From: Verrucomicrobia bacterium 12-59-8
GTDB lineage: Bacteria; Verrucomicrobiota; Verrucomicrobiae; Verrucomicrobiales; Verrucomicrobiaceae
Assembly (NCBI GenBank): GCA_002279765.1
Contig: NCCR01000268.1
Location: 1-7,502, forward strand
Direction of reading: 5' to 3'
Length of the DNA: 7,502 nucleotides
Positions 1-6,981 of this stretch are shown piece by piece. Position numbers and translations under genes: made by a program. The notes beneath the pieces were generated by a model. The model was given only the letters and a program-made list of their open reading frames with translations. It was not told the DNA's origin and did not search any database. Position 1 is the first letter of the stretch, and each line of letters begins with the position of its first letter.

Positions 1-1
1 C

Positions 2-3000
2 ATCTACAGCCCCCTCACCCTCACCCAGCTCGTGGTGCGCAACACCCAGCCAAACCTTGATCTGGTGCAGGCCTATGTGGATTCACTCGGCGGCCAGGCT
101 GGTTATACGCAGAACGTCGCCAATCCTCTGCTGCCTCCGGTGGAGGAGAGCATCGAAGAACTTCAGTCCAAATCCGGTCTCATCCCCTTGGACGTGACCC
201 TGCCCGAAACCGGCAGACTGCTGCGCTTCCACGGTGCCCAGCCACCCGAAGTACTCGCGCTCCACTACACCTCCTGGTCGCAGCAGATGCTGCGTGCCGT
301 GCTCGCCATGGCGCTCGGTCTCGCGCTCTTCTGGCGCTTCGGCAGACGCCGTCCCTGGTTCCTCACCCTTCTCGTCCTCATCCTCACCGCCTGGGCCGCC
401 CCCCTCCTTCTCGAATCCTCCCACCTCGCCCTCGCCAACGCCCTCACCTTCGGCTGGCTCTGCGCTCTCATCCTCCACGCCCTCGGCCATTTGTTTACTC
501 AGTCGCTTCCACAAACCGGTCCCCTCCGCTCATTCGTCATTCGTCATTCCGCATTCGTCATTTTCCTCCTCCTCACCCCTTCGCTCTACGCACAGTCCCC
601 ACCCCCCGATCCCGCCGCCCACACCGTCATCATCCCCTACGACGTCAAGCAGCCCCTCAGCACCCAGAAAGCCGAACGCTTCTACCTCGGCTACGACGAA
701 TTCCAGCGCCTCTGGAACCTCGCCAAAGAAAACCGCCGCGCCCTCCCCACTGACACCGACGCCACCCAGCACGCGGTCATCCACAGCGCCCTCTATCAAG
801 GCCGCATCGAAGAACGCGGCCTCGTCCTCGAAGCCCGCATCACCGCCACCACCCGTGGCGAATGGACAAAACTGTCCCTCCCCTTTGCCCAAACCCAAAA
901 CGGCAAGGACACCACCCAGGCCCTCGTCGGTGAAGTCCGTGTCGATGGCAAATCCGCCGCGCTCACCGACAACCTCCTCACCCTCGAACACCCCGGCACC
1001 CACGCCATCGAACTCACCGCCACGCTGCCTCTGCCGCGTGACTGGAACGATCTCACCCTGCGCCTGCCACCCTCCCTCTCCGGCCTCCTCGCGCTGACCA
1101 CACCCAAATCCGACGGCTGGCTCCGCGTGAATGGCGCAGCCGCCACCACCGTCGAAGAACAGCCCGCAGGCCGTCTCTTCACCCAAACCCTCGGCACCCA
1201 TCATGAAGTGCACCTGCAACGTTCCGCACGCGGCCTCGAACGCGGCGAAGGCCCCGTCCCTTCCGCCACCGTCCACGGCACCCTGACCCTGCGCGAACTC
1301 GGACCCGAAACTTTCGATGCCGAAATCGCCTACGAGTTCCCCGGTGCCGTGCGCCGCACCCTGGAATTCGCCATCGATGATCACGGTCTGGAAATCGGCA
1401 CCATGAACACCTACGCCACCCTCCCCGGTGCAGGCAAAGTTCGCATGCCCACCATGACCGCCCAGACCCGCCGCGAAGGCGGCAAAATCATCTTCACCAT
1501 CACCCTGCGCCATGAAGTCAGCCACGGTGCCGTCATCCGCATCGAAGGTGCCCAGCGTTTCCTCAACGCCTCCGGCACACGCACGATGCCCCTCATTCAA
1601 CCCTTGGCCCAGCGCGTGAAACAAGACATCGCCCTGCTGCACGATGACTCCATGAAGATCAAGGTGACCGCCGCCACCGCCCAGCGCTCCACCACCAATG
1701 ATCGCAACGGTTTGCAGGATGCCGGACGCACCGAACAAAAAGCCGAACTCGTGGCCGCCCTCGCGCTGAAACGCAAGCGCGGCTCATGGACCCGCGCCGT
1801 GGTGGGCCTACCCGCCGGTTACGAAGTGCAGGCCGTCCAGGGCCCCGCCCTCACCTCATGGCAGCATGAAGGCTCCCAGCTTTATCTGCAGCTCGATCCC
1901 GCCATCGCCGGACCCGATGCCCGTCTCGTCATCCACCTCGCCAAGGTTTCACCCCAGCCCATGACCACTTGGAAACTGGAGCCGCTGAAATTGGAAAATT
2001 ACGAAAAAGTCGGCGGCAAAGTCTTGATCGTCGCGCATGCCGCCAATGAGATCAAGTTGCCGAATCCGACACAAGGCGTCGCGCTCAAAGAGCTCGATCC
2101 CACCGCCCTCGACAGCATCTTCGCCATCGCCCCGCCCATGGAAAAGAAGCGCGCCCTCCAGCATGAAGGCACCGCCTGGACCGTGGACGTCTCCCTCACC
2201 CGCCAGCCTTCCCGCTTCTCAGCCGAAACCATGCTCCTCGTCCTCGCCTCAGACGCAGGCATCCGCATCTCGCAGCAAGTCGTGGCCTTGGTGGACCAGG
2301 GTGCCGTGCGCAGCATCAGCGTGCGCCTCCCTGCCACCCTCCCCGAAGCCGTCGTCAGCGGCCCCCTCCTCCGCGAGACCCGCTCCCGCATCGACGGCAC
2401 CGACCGCGTCTATGAATGCTCCTTGCAAACCGAGGTGCTGGACCGCGCTGAGCTGACCTTCGATCTCGATCTCCCCCTCACCACCGAACTCGACGTCCCC
2501 TTTGTGAAAGTGGCGGACGCCAGCCGCCTCACCCGCTGGTTCGTCCTCGACAACGCCTCCGCCCGCGAAGCGAAGATCACCACCCAAACGTCACTGGAGG
2601 TCGTCGCACGTGAAGCCATCCCCTACCTGCCCGCCGGACTCACCCATCCGCAGTACTTCCGCGCCACGGGAGAGGGTGCGCTCAAGCTCGCCTACACGCA
2701 GCTCACCAGCACGGAAGGCAATGCCGCTTTGATCACCCTGGCGGACCTGACCACCGTTCTGCGCCCGGATGGCACCCGCTGGGACATCGCGCAGTATTCG
2801 CTGATCAACCGCTCCCTGCAGTTCCTTCCGGTCATCCTTCCGGACCAGGCCGAGCTGATCAGCGTCAGCGTCTCCGGCGAGCCCGTGCGGGCCGATGAAG
2901 AAACCCAGGACGGACGGCGCGTGCGCCTGATCCCCCTCATCCACACCCGCCCCGGCCAGCGTGCGCTGGAGGTCAAGATGATCTATCGCTTCGCGCAAGA

Positions 3001-4414
3001 CGGTGCGCTGAAGCGCAGCGCGAAGCTGGACGACCCCGAAGTGGTCGGCCTCTCCGTGGAGCGCACCACCTGGACCGTGTGGACTCCGAAGGGCTGGAAC
3101 CTCAAAGACTTCGACGGCAACATGACCGCCACCGCCGCCGAAGGTCGCGAACTGCTGCAGCTCGAAGGCATGCTCAGCGAACTCGGCGAAACCAACCGCG
3201 CCCTGTCCTCCGGCAAACTCGACTACAGCGAAGCAGCCGCCGCCTACCGCGAGGCCAATGCCCTGGCCCAAATGGTGCAGCAGAAAAAGCAGGCGATCCT
3301 GACCAAGGTGGGCCGTGGATCCCTGATGCTCTCCGACAGCAAGATGGACACCGAAGTGCAGCAGCAGCAGGACCTTCTCAAAGGCAACTGGGACAGCAAC
3401 TATGCCAGCAAGAAAAACGCAGCAAATGATGGCAAAGCGACTCCGATCGAGAAGGGAAAAACCTCCTGGGGCATGAACGACGCGGCACCGCAGGAGCAGC
3501 AGTTGCGGCTCGCAGGCAACAACACCTTCAGCGGCTCCGTCACCACCAACGGCGGCCAGCTTTTCAATGACAACGTGGCCGTGGACAACAGCTACTTCAC
3601 CAAGGGCACGCAGAACCCGGTGCCAACGAAGGGCTCATCCCCTTCTGGAGGCGGACCGATCACCGCCGGAAATAGGTCTGGAGGCTTTAGCATCAACAGC
3701 TCCAGCATCGACAACCTGCTGACGACCGGCGCCAACAGCATGGTGCAGGGCCATGGCAGCGTTGGCGCCCAAAACGTGACCCAGAACGCCACAGGCACCG
3801 TCAATTTCGCGAACTCCAACGCCCGCAGCAACAGCCTCTCCAACAGCACCACAGGCGACTCATCTCAGATGTCGCAATCCGGCATGACCGGAAACCTTGC
3901 GCCCACCCTTGCTTCTCCCGCCCCGCCGATGGAGAACGGTGCTTCCCTTGCGAATGGAGGAGGCAGGAACGACACGACTAAGATACTGGACTTCGCTGCT
4001 GCAGCACCTGCACCCGCTCCTCCCGCGATGGGTTCCGACCCATTCGGTGCACCAGCCTCGGCACCTCCGCCGTCTGCCGCTGACCCATTCGGAGCGCCTG
4101 CCGCTGCTACAGCCCCGCAGATGAAAGCCAACTCCGATGGCGATGAGATGGAACGACTGCCCATTCTCGCACAAACCGTCGAATCTCTGCGTCCTACGGG
4201 TCGTCGTGCGCTTGGCATCGATCTGCCGCTGGATGGCACGGCGCATCACTTTTCGAAGCTGAAGGACCATGCGGTGCTGGAGGTGGCCATCCAGCGCGTG
4301 GGCGATCCGAAGACGACCTCACGCCTGCTCTGCCTCACCGGCGGATTGCTGCTGTGGGCCGGGATTGGGTGGAAGCTGAAACGGCGCGCAGCGGGCCATT
4401 CTGAAGTACGATAG
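2..4414 (+). CDS. Giant beta-rich membrane-anchored envelope protein, 5' end outside window
   Basis: The frame is open from the window edge to a TAG at 4412-4414, so the true start lies upstream; the GTG at 32 is only the first start-like codon seen. Residues below count from that GTG. Order: a beta segment (about 48-82) followed by a membrane helix (86-101), more hydrophobic helices (109-153), a signal-peptide-like stretch ending SLYAQ (167-187), a segment VIIPYDV...YDEFQRLW (199-228) that I associate with large planctomycete/verrucomicrobial proteins, long beta-rich sequence (about 245-1025), a coiled-coil-like stretch (1036-1092), a Gln-, then Asn/Ser/Gly-, then Pro/Ala-rich linker (1107-1365), and a C-terminal beta segment plus membrane helix (about 1388-1447) with a basic end. 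Likely exported and anchored at its C terminus, with a scaffold or surface role; no catalytic motif was seen. Function is unknown. The last residues (EVR, stop) lie inside an inverted repeat. Confidence 0.85.
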   Translation: MYSPLTLTQLVVRNTQPNLDLVQAYVDSLGGQAGYTQNVANPLLPPVEESIEELQSKSGLIPLDVTLPETGRLLRFHGAQPPEVLALHYTSWSQQMLRAVLAMALGLALFWRFGRRRPWFLTLLVLILTAWAAPLLLESSHLALANALTFGWLCALILHALGHLFTQSLPQTGPLRSFVIRHSAFVIFLLLTPSLYAQSPPPDPAAHTVIIPYDVKQPLSTQKAERFYLGYDEFQRLWNLAKENRRALPTDTDATQHAVIHSALYQGRIEERGLVLEARITATTRGEWTKLSLPFAQTQNGKDTTQALVGEVRVDGKSAALTDNLLTLEHPGTHAIELTATLPLPRDWNDLTLRLPPSLSGLLALTTPKSDGWLRVNGAAATTVEEQPAGRLFTQTLGTHHEVHLQRSARGLERGEGPVPSATVHGTLTLRELGPETFDAEIAYEFPGAVRRTLEFAIDDHGLEIGTMNTYATLPGAGKVRMPTMTAQTRREGGKIIFTITLRHEVSHGAVIRIEGAQRFLNASGTRTMPLIQPLAQRVKQDIALLHDDSMKIKVTAATAQRSTTNDRNGLQDAGRTEQKAELVAALALKRKRGSWTRAVVGLPAGYEVQAVQGPALTSWQHEGSQLYLQLDPAIAGPDARLVIHLAKVSPQPMTTWKLEPLKLENYEKVGGKVLIVAHAANEIKLPNPTQGVALKELDPTALDSIFAIAPPMEKKRALQHEGTAWTVDVSLTRQPSRFSAETMLLVLASDAGIRISQQVVALVDQGAVRSISVRLPATLPEAVVSGPLLRETRSRIDGTDRVYECSLQTEVLDRAELTFDLDLPLTTELDVPFVKVADASRLTRWFVLDNASAREAKITTQTSLEVVAREAIPYLPAGLTHPQYFRATGEGALKLAYTQLTSTEGNAALITLADLTTVLRPDGTRWDIAQYSLINRSLQFLPVILPDQAELISVSVSGEPVRADEETQDGRRVRLIPLIHTRPGQRALEVKMIYRFAQDGALKRSAKLDDPEVVGLSVERTTWTVWTPKGWNLKDFDGNMTATAAEGRELLQLEGMLSELGETNRALSSGKLDYSEAAAAYREANALAQMVQQKKQAILTKVGRGSLMLSDSKMDTEVQQQQDLLKGNWDSNYASKKNAANDGKATPIEKGKTSWGMNDAAPQEQQLRLAGNNTFSGSVTTNGGQLFNDNVAVDNSYFTKGTQNPVPTKGSSPSGGGPITAGNRSGGFSINSSSIDNLLTTGANSMVQGHGSVGAQNVTQNATGTVNFANSNARSNSLSNSTTGDSSQMSQSGMTGNLAPTLASPAPPMENGASLANGGGRNDTTKILDFAAAAPAPAPPAMGSDPFGAPASAPPPSAADPFGAPAAATAPQMKANSDGDEMERLPILAQTVESLRPTGRRALGIDLPLDGTAHHFSKLKDHAVLEVAIQRVGDPKTTSRLLCLTGGLLLWAGIGWKLKRRAAGHSEVR
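531..565. repeat. Degenerate tandem heptamer repeat (CATTCGT), five units
   Basis: Five consecutive 7-base units: CATTCGT (531), CATTCGT (538), CATTCCG (545), CATTCGT (552) and a decayed CATTTTC (559). It lies inside the giant gene and is read as FVIRHSAFVIF, forming the start of a hydrophobic signal-peptide-like segment. Seven is not a multiple of three, so each unit is read in a different frame, yet the reading frame stays open through all of them. I recall similar heptamer strings as frequent in verrucomicrobial genomes, often between genes; that part is memory, not shown here. Confidence 0.75.
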
Positions 4415-4487
4415 ACACTCCTGTCTGTCGGTCTGGGGCGATGGGTGAACGCTGGGTATCGACAGACAGGAGCGTCTATCGTACTTC
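4403..4487. repeat. 28-bp inverted repeat with 29-nt loop between converging genes
   Basis: The left arm is 4403-4430 and the right arm 4460-4487. The arms are reverse complements at 27 of 28 positions; the only mismatch pairs 4417 (A) with 4473 (C). In a minus-strand transcript that pair becomes a G-U wobble, so the stem would be unbroken. Each arm also holds a smaller AGAC/GTCT inverted pair around a 6-base core. The left arm contains the giant gene's stop codon; the right arm ends 3 nt before the stop of the converging SprT-like gene. No T-run follows either arm, so this is not a textbook intrinsic terminator, although so strong a hairpin could end transcripts from both sides. It also has the form of a REP/MITE-like mobile palindrome. 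Confidence 0.85.
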
Positions 4488-4490
4488 CAT

Positions 4491-5117
4491 CTACCCCTGC
4501 GCCACCAACACGAGACGAAAGCGGCCGTCATACTGCCCGCCTGCATGCAGACGGCAGCATTTCAGGCAGGCGGTGGGGCGGCGGAATTTGCGCACGCGCT
4601 GCACCGGAGTTTTACAGACGGGGCAGGCGTAGGTCAGTTTGCGCTCCACTTCATTGCGCGGCAGCGGCAGGCGGTGGTGGGCTTTTTCACCGGCGATGCC
4701 GAGATCCGCGCAGGCCTGACGCCATTCGGGTCCATGTGGCTCGATGCGTTTGCGGCCACTGCGATGATAGGCGATCAAATGTGCCAGCTCATGCTTCAAG
4801 GTGCGGTCCACCTGGCCTTCAAATTCGCGCAGCAAGGGGTTGAGCTCAATGGCCCAGCCCGGATAGCGCGCGTAGCCTGCGGTGCTGCGCAGGCGTGCAT
4901 TCCAGGTCACGGTGACGAGCTTGGCTCCGCCTGGCATGTCCAGCGCCAGCAGCATGGCGCGTGTCTGCTCTTCCAGCTCCGCATCGCGTCCATCAAGGAC
5001 GGCTTCTTCTGAGGAGGCCGCCTCCTGCGGTGCGGGTGGCAGCTCGCGCACGGTGCTAAACGGCATCCAGTGCGGCAGCGCGGAGAAATCAAAGCTGAGC
5101 TGGGAGAGATCGAGCAT
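4491..5117 (-). CDS. SprT-like zinc metallopeptidase-domain protein
   Basis: 208 residues. The zinc-site motif HELAH is at 109-113 and a third probable ligand, H128, lies in EPHGPEW, as in the SprT/Spartan family (HExxH followed by HG..W). The C terminus carries a zinc ribbon with C165-x2-C168 and C184-x2-C187. The first 60 residues are not conserved-looking and contain an acidic, Glu/Ala-rich stretch. Eukaryotic Spartan degrades DNA-protein crosslinks; bacterial SprT-like proteins are mostly uncharacterised, so protease activity is inferred from the intact motif. The ATG at 5117 follows the epsC stop by 3 nt, preceded at 6 nt by GAAGAAG on the coding strand, so translation is probably coupled to epsC. 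The gene ends with TAG beside the inverted repeat at 4403-4487. Confidence 0.9.
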   Translation of the reverse strand: MLDLSQLSFDFSALPHWMPFSTVRELPPAPQEAASSEEAVLDGRDAELEEQTRAMLLALDMPGGAKLVTVTWNARLRSTAGYARYPGWAIELNPLLREFEGQVDRTLKHELAHLIAYHRSGRKRIEPHGPEWRQACADLGIAGEKAHHRLPLPRNEVERKLTYACPVCKTPVQRVRKFRRPTACLKCCRLHAGGQYDGRFRLVLVAQG

Positions 5118-5140
5118 GCGTTACTTCTTCTTTTTTTCCT
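5118..5140 (-). promoter_or_regulatory. Purine-rich ribosome binding region of the SprT-like gene inside the epsC 3' end
   Basis: On the minus strand the last epsC codons (Q E K K K K stop) form an almost pure purine run containing AGGA, a run of seven A, and GAAGAAG. GAAGAAG ends 6 nt before the ATG at 5117 and is the best-placed ribosome binding candidate; AGGA is about 19 nt away and too distant. The lysine tail of EpsC and the downstream ribosome binding site are therefore the same DNA. Confidence 0.5.
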
Positions 5141-6002
5141 GCACCTTGTGTTCCTGCTGACCCAGAGCGTAGAGCATGTCGGGGGCCACGGATTCGAGGA
5201 TGAATACGTTTGCGCCAATGGTGCTGCGCGCGCCAATGATGGTGTCGCCGCCGACAATCGTGGCATTGGCATACACCGTGACATTATCTTCCAGCGTCGG
5301 GTGCCGCTTCATGCCACGCAACGCCTGCCCGGCGGCGAGCGAGCGTGCCACAAGGCCGACGCCTTGATAGAGCTTCACGTGATTTCCCAAAGTCGCGGTC
5401 TCGCCGATCACCACGCCGGTGCCGTGGTCGATGAAGAAGTGCGTGCCGATTTCCGCGCCGGGATGAATGTCGATGCCGGTGCGGCTGTGCGCCCACTCCG
5501 TCATCATGCGCGGGATCACCGGCACGTTTTTCAGGTAGAGCACATGGGCCGTGCGCTGAATCGCGATGGCTTCGAGTCCGGGATAGGCAAGGATGATTTC
5601 CTCAAAGCCGCGTGCCGCAGGATCGCCGGCATAGGCGGCCTCGACATCCATTTTCAGCAGCGCGCGCACTGCGGCGAGGCCCATCAGGAAACTGCACACA
5701 ATGTCGGCTGCTTCCGCATCACGATTCTCGTGGCTGCCATTCAGCCGCAGACTGCGCCGTACTTCCACATTGAGCCGCTCGCGAATGCTGGCGACGAGTT
5801 CATTCGTCATCAGCTCCAGCTCCTGGGCAGACACGGCTTCATCCGAAAAGAAGCCGGGAAAGAGCAGGTGCAGCAGATCTTCGCACAGCGCGGCGATGGC
5901 GCGTTTGGACGGCAGATTCCCGCAATCGACGTGGTTGATCCCGCCCACCTCCTGATACGAGGTCATGAGGCTGGAGACGATTTCATTTTGGCGGCAATCC
6001 AT
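5121..6002 (-). CDS. epsC: Serine O-acetyltransferase, EpsC type
   Basis: Transfers acetyl from acetyl-CoA to L-serine, giving O-acetylserine for cysteine synthesis in the cytoplasm. An alpha-helical N-terminal domain (to about 165) is followed by a left-handed beta-helix of hexapeptide repeats (about 178-280). The active-site pair seen in CysE (Asp143/His158 in E. coli) corresponds to D180 in GIDIHPGAEIG and H195 in FFIDHGTGVVIGET, counting from the GTG at 6008; the 15-residue spacing is kept. The AHVLY motif, typical of this family, is at 154-158. I prefer the ATG at 6002 (293 aa) over the GTG at 6008 (295 aa); neither has a clear Shine-Dalgarno sequence. The C terminus is lysine-rich (KVQEKKKK) and lacks the terminal Ile that lets many CysE proteins bind cysteine synthase. 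It is probably co-transcribed with the SprT-like gene. Confidence 0.93.
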   Translation of the reverse strand: MDCRQNEIVSSLMTSYQEVGGINHVDCGNLPSKRAIAALCEDLLHLLFPGFFSDEAVSAQELELMTNELVASIRERLNVEVRRSLRLNGSHENRDAEAADIVCSFLMGLAAVRALLKMDVEAAYAGDPAARGFEEIILAYPGLEAIAIQRTAHVLYLKNVPVIPRMMTEWAHSRTGIDIHPGAEIGTHFFIDHGTGVVIGETATLGNHVKLYQGVGLVARSLAAGQALRGMKRHPTLEDNVTVYANATIVGGDTIIGARSTIGANVFILESVAPDMLYALGQQEHKVQEKKKK

Positions 6003-6128
6003 GAGCACTCAGCGATACCGTGCTGTGATCTGGATTCAAGCGCGGGGGTGAGATGATTGTTGTGAATAACTCGTGGTTGGCAGGTTCGCTTTGACGCATC
6101 GTCATGCACATTCCACCCGTAGGGTCTT

Positions 6129-6764
6129 ATGCTCAGCCACAGAACGTCTTTGGAAAGCTGGTTGTCTCTCTGGCAGCGCTTCGGCCTTTCTGGAGATGCG
6201 AGGGCGTGGCATGAAAGACTCCTCAGCGCCTACGCCGAGCCGCAGCGTGCGTACCACACGCTGCAACATCTTGAAGAATGCCTGCTCATTCTGGATGAGG
6301 CCAGGGCGACCGGTTTGATCGCGAAGCCGGATCTCATCGAGATGGCGCTGTGGTTTCATGATGCGGTGTATGATCCCAAGGGCGGCGAGAATGAGGAACT
6401 CAGCGCTCAAATGGCGCTGGAGGCGCTTGGCGATACTGAGATGGCGCGCGAGGTGGCGCGGCTCATCCTGCTGACGAAGTCACACCAGCCGGGCAATGGT
6501 TTGGATGATGCGTGGATCATCGACATTGATCTCGCGATCTTTGCGCAGCCGCTGGAGCGTGTGCTGGAATATGAGCGGCAGATTCGTGCGGAGTATGCGT
6601 GGGTGCCGGAGGCCGTGTATGTGGAGAAGCGCGCAGAAATCCTGAACGACTTTCTGAACCGCCAGCAGATTTATTTCACCGCATGGGCTCGCGAACGGTT
6701 TGACGCACGGGCTCGGGAGAATCTGCGGGCGTTGATTGGCTGCGTGAAGCAGATCACCCTTTGA
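6129..6764 (+). CDS. HD-superfamily predicted metal-dependent phosphohydrolase (COG4339-like)
   Basis: 211 residues. The signature of this family is present: AYHTLQHLEECL (41-52) with H43 and H47, then the HD pair H77-D78 in LWFHDAVYDP, the ENEELSA segment (87-93), H119 in LLTKSHQ, and D132/D134 in IIDIDLAIF, which supply the distal metal-binding aspartate. The rest is predicted all-alpha, and no membrane segment or signal peptide is seen. The family is known only by its fold and conserved metal ligands; its substrate is unknown, so no pathway is assigned. The ATG at 6129 has a weak AGGG 4 nt upstream. The gene is divergent from epsC across about 125 nt. Its 3' end overlaps the end of a probable small lipoprotein gene on the other strand by 11 nt. 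Confidence 0.88.
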   Translation: MLSHRTSLESWLSLWQRFGLSGDARAWHERLLSAYAEPQRAYHTLQHLEECLLILDEARATGLIAKPDLIEMALWFHDAVYDPKGGENEELSAQMALEALGDTEMAREVARLILLTKSHQPGNGLDDAWIIDIDLAIFAQPLERVLEYERQIRAEYAWVPEAVYVEKRAEILNDFLNRQQIYFTAWARERFDARARENLRALIGCVKQITL

Positions 6765-6861
6765 CGCTGCGTGCGCCCCAAGGGTAGGGACGGCTGCTGA
6801 CAGTCATGGTTCCGTAATTGCATGCGGCGAGCATCAAGGCGAGTCCAGCCATGAAGGTCAT
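6754..6861 (-). CDS. Probable very small lipoprotein
   Basis: A 35-residue frame starting MTFMAGLALMLAAC and ending GARSVKG. The hydrophobic start followed by LAAC fits a type II (lipoprotein) signal, giving a mature peptide of only about 22 residues with C as residue 1 and a Tyr/Pro/Trp-containing tail (SRPYPWG). The frame continues upstream to ATG codons at 6927 and 6936, which would add 22 or 25 residues with several Arg/Lys; a longer n-region is possible. No start has a well-placed ribosome binding site: AGGAAA at about 6886-6881 is 19 nt from the ATG at 6861. A TAGAAT hexamer at 6948-6943 on the minus strand could be a -10 box, but I see no good -35. It converges on the HD gene with an 11-nt overlap. 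It could be a chance frame. Confidence 0.45.
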   Translation of the reverse strand: MTFMAGLALMLAACNYGTMTVSSRPYPWGARSVKG

Positions 6862-6981
6862 GCGTAATCCATGCCGGGAGTTTCCTGGCTGATGGCGGAC
6901 GATTGGAAGGAACTTTCTGAATCCCATGCAGATCATGCATTGATTCTAGGTGCAGACATTGCCACGTCTAGCCTCAAACAC

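Noticed and set aside
234..1097. A 287-codon plus-strand frame overlapping the giant gene
   Set aside because: Its product is almost entirely Ser, Pro and Thr, the expected shadow of CTC/GCC-rich codons read out of frame.
530..1738. A 402-codon open frame on the minus strand across the giant gene
   Set aside because: It is Gly/Ala/Glu-rich, without recognisable motifs, and mirrors the C-ending codons of the plus-strand gene. A strong third-position bias routinely keeps the opposite strand open.
4403..4487. Canonical rho-independent terminator
   Set aside because: The stem is far longer than usual, the loop is 29 nt, and there is no T-run after either arm; kept instead as an inverted repeat with possible terminator action.
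5070..6056. A 328-codon plus-strand frame opposite epsC
   Set aside because: The minus strand encodes a clear serine acetyltransferase with its active-site residues; the plus frame has no family signature.
6009..6128. Divergent promoters between epsC and the HD gene
   Set aside because: Promoters must lie nearby, and TTGACG at 6091 resembles a -35 box, but no -10 hexamer lies at the right spacing (CACCCG there), so none is called.
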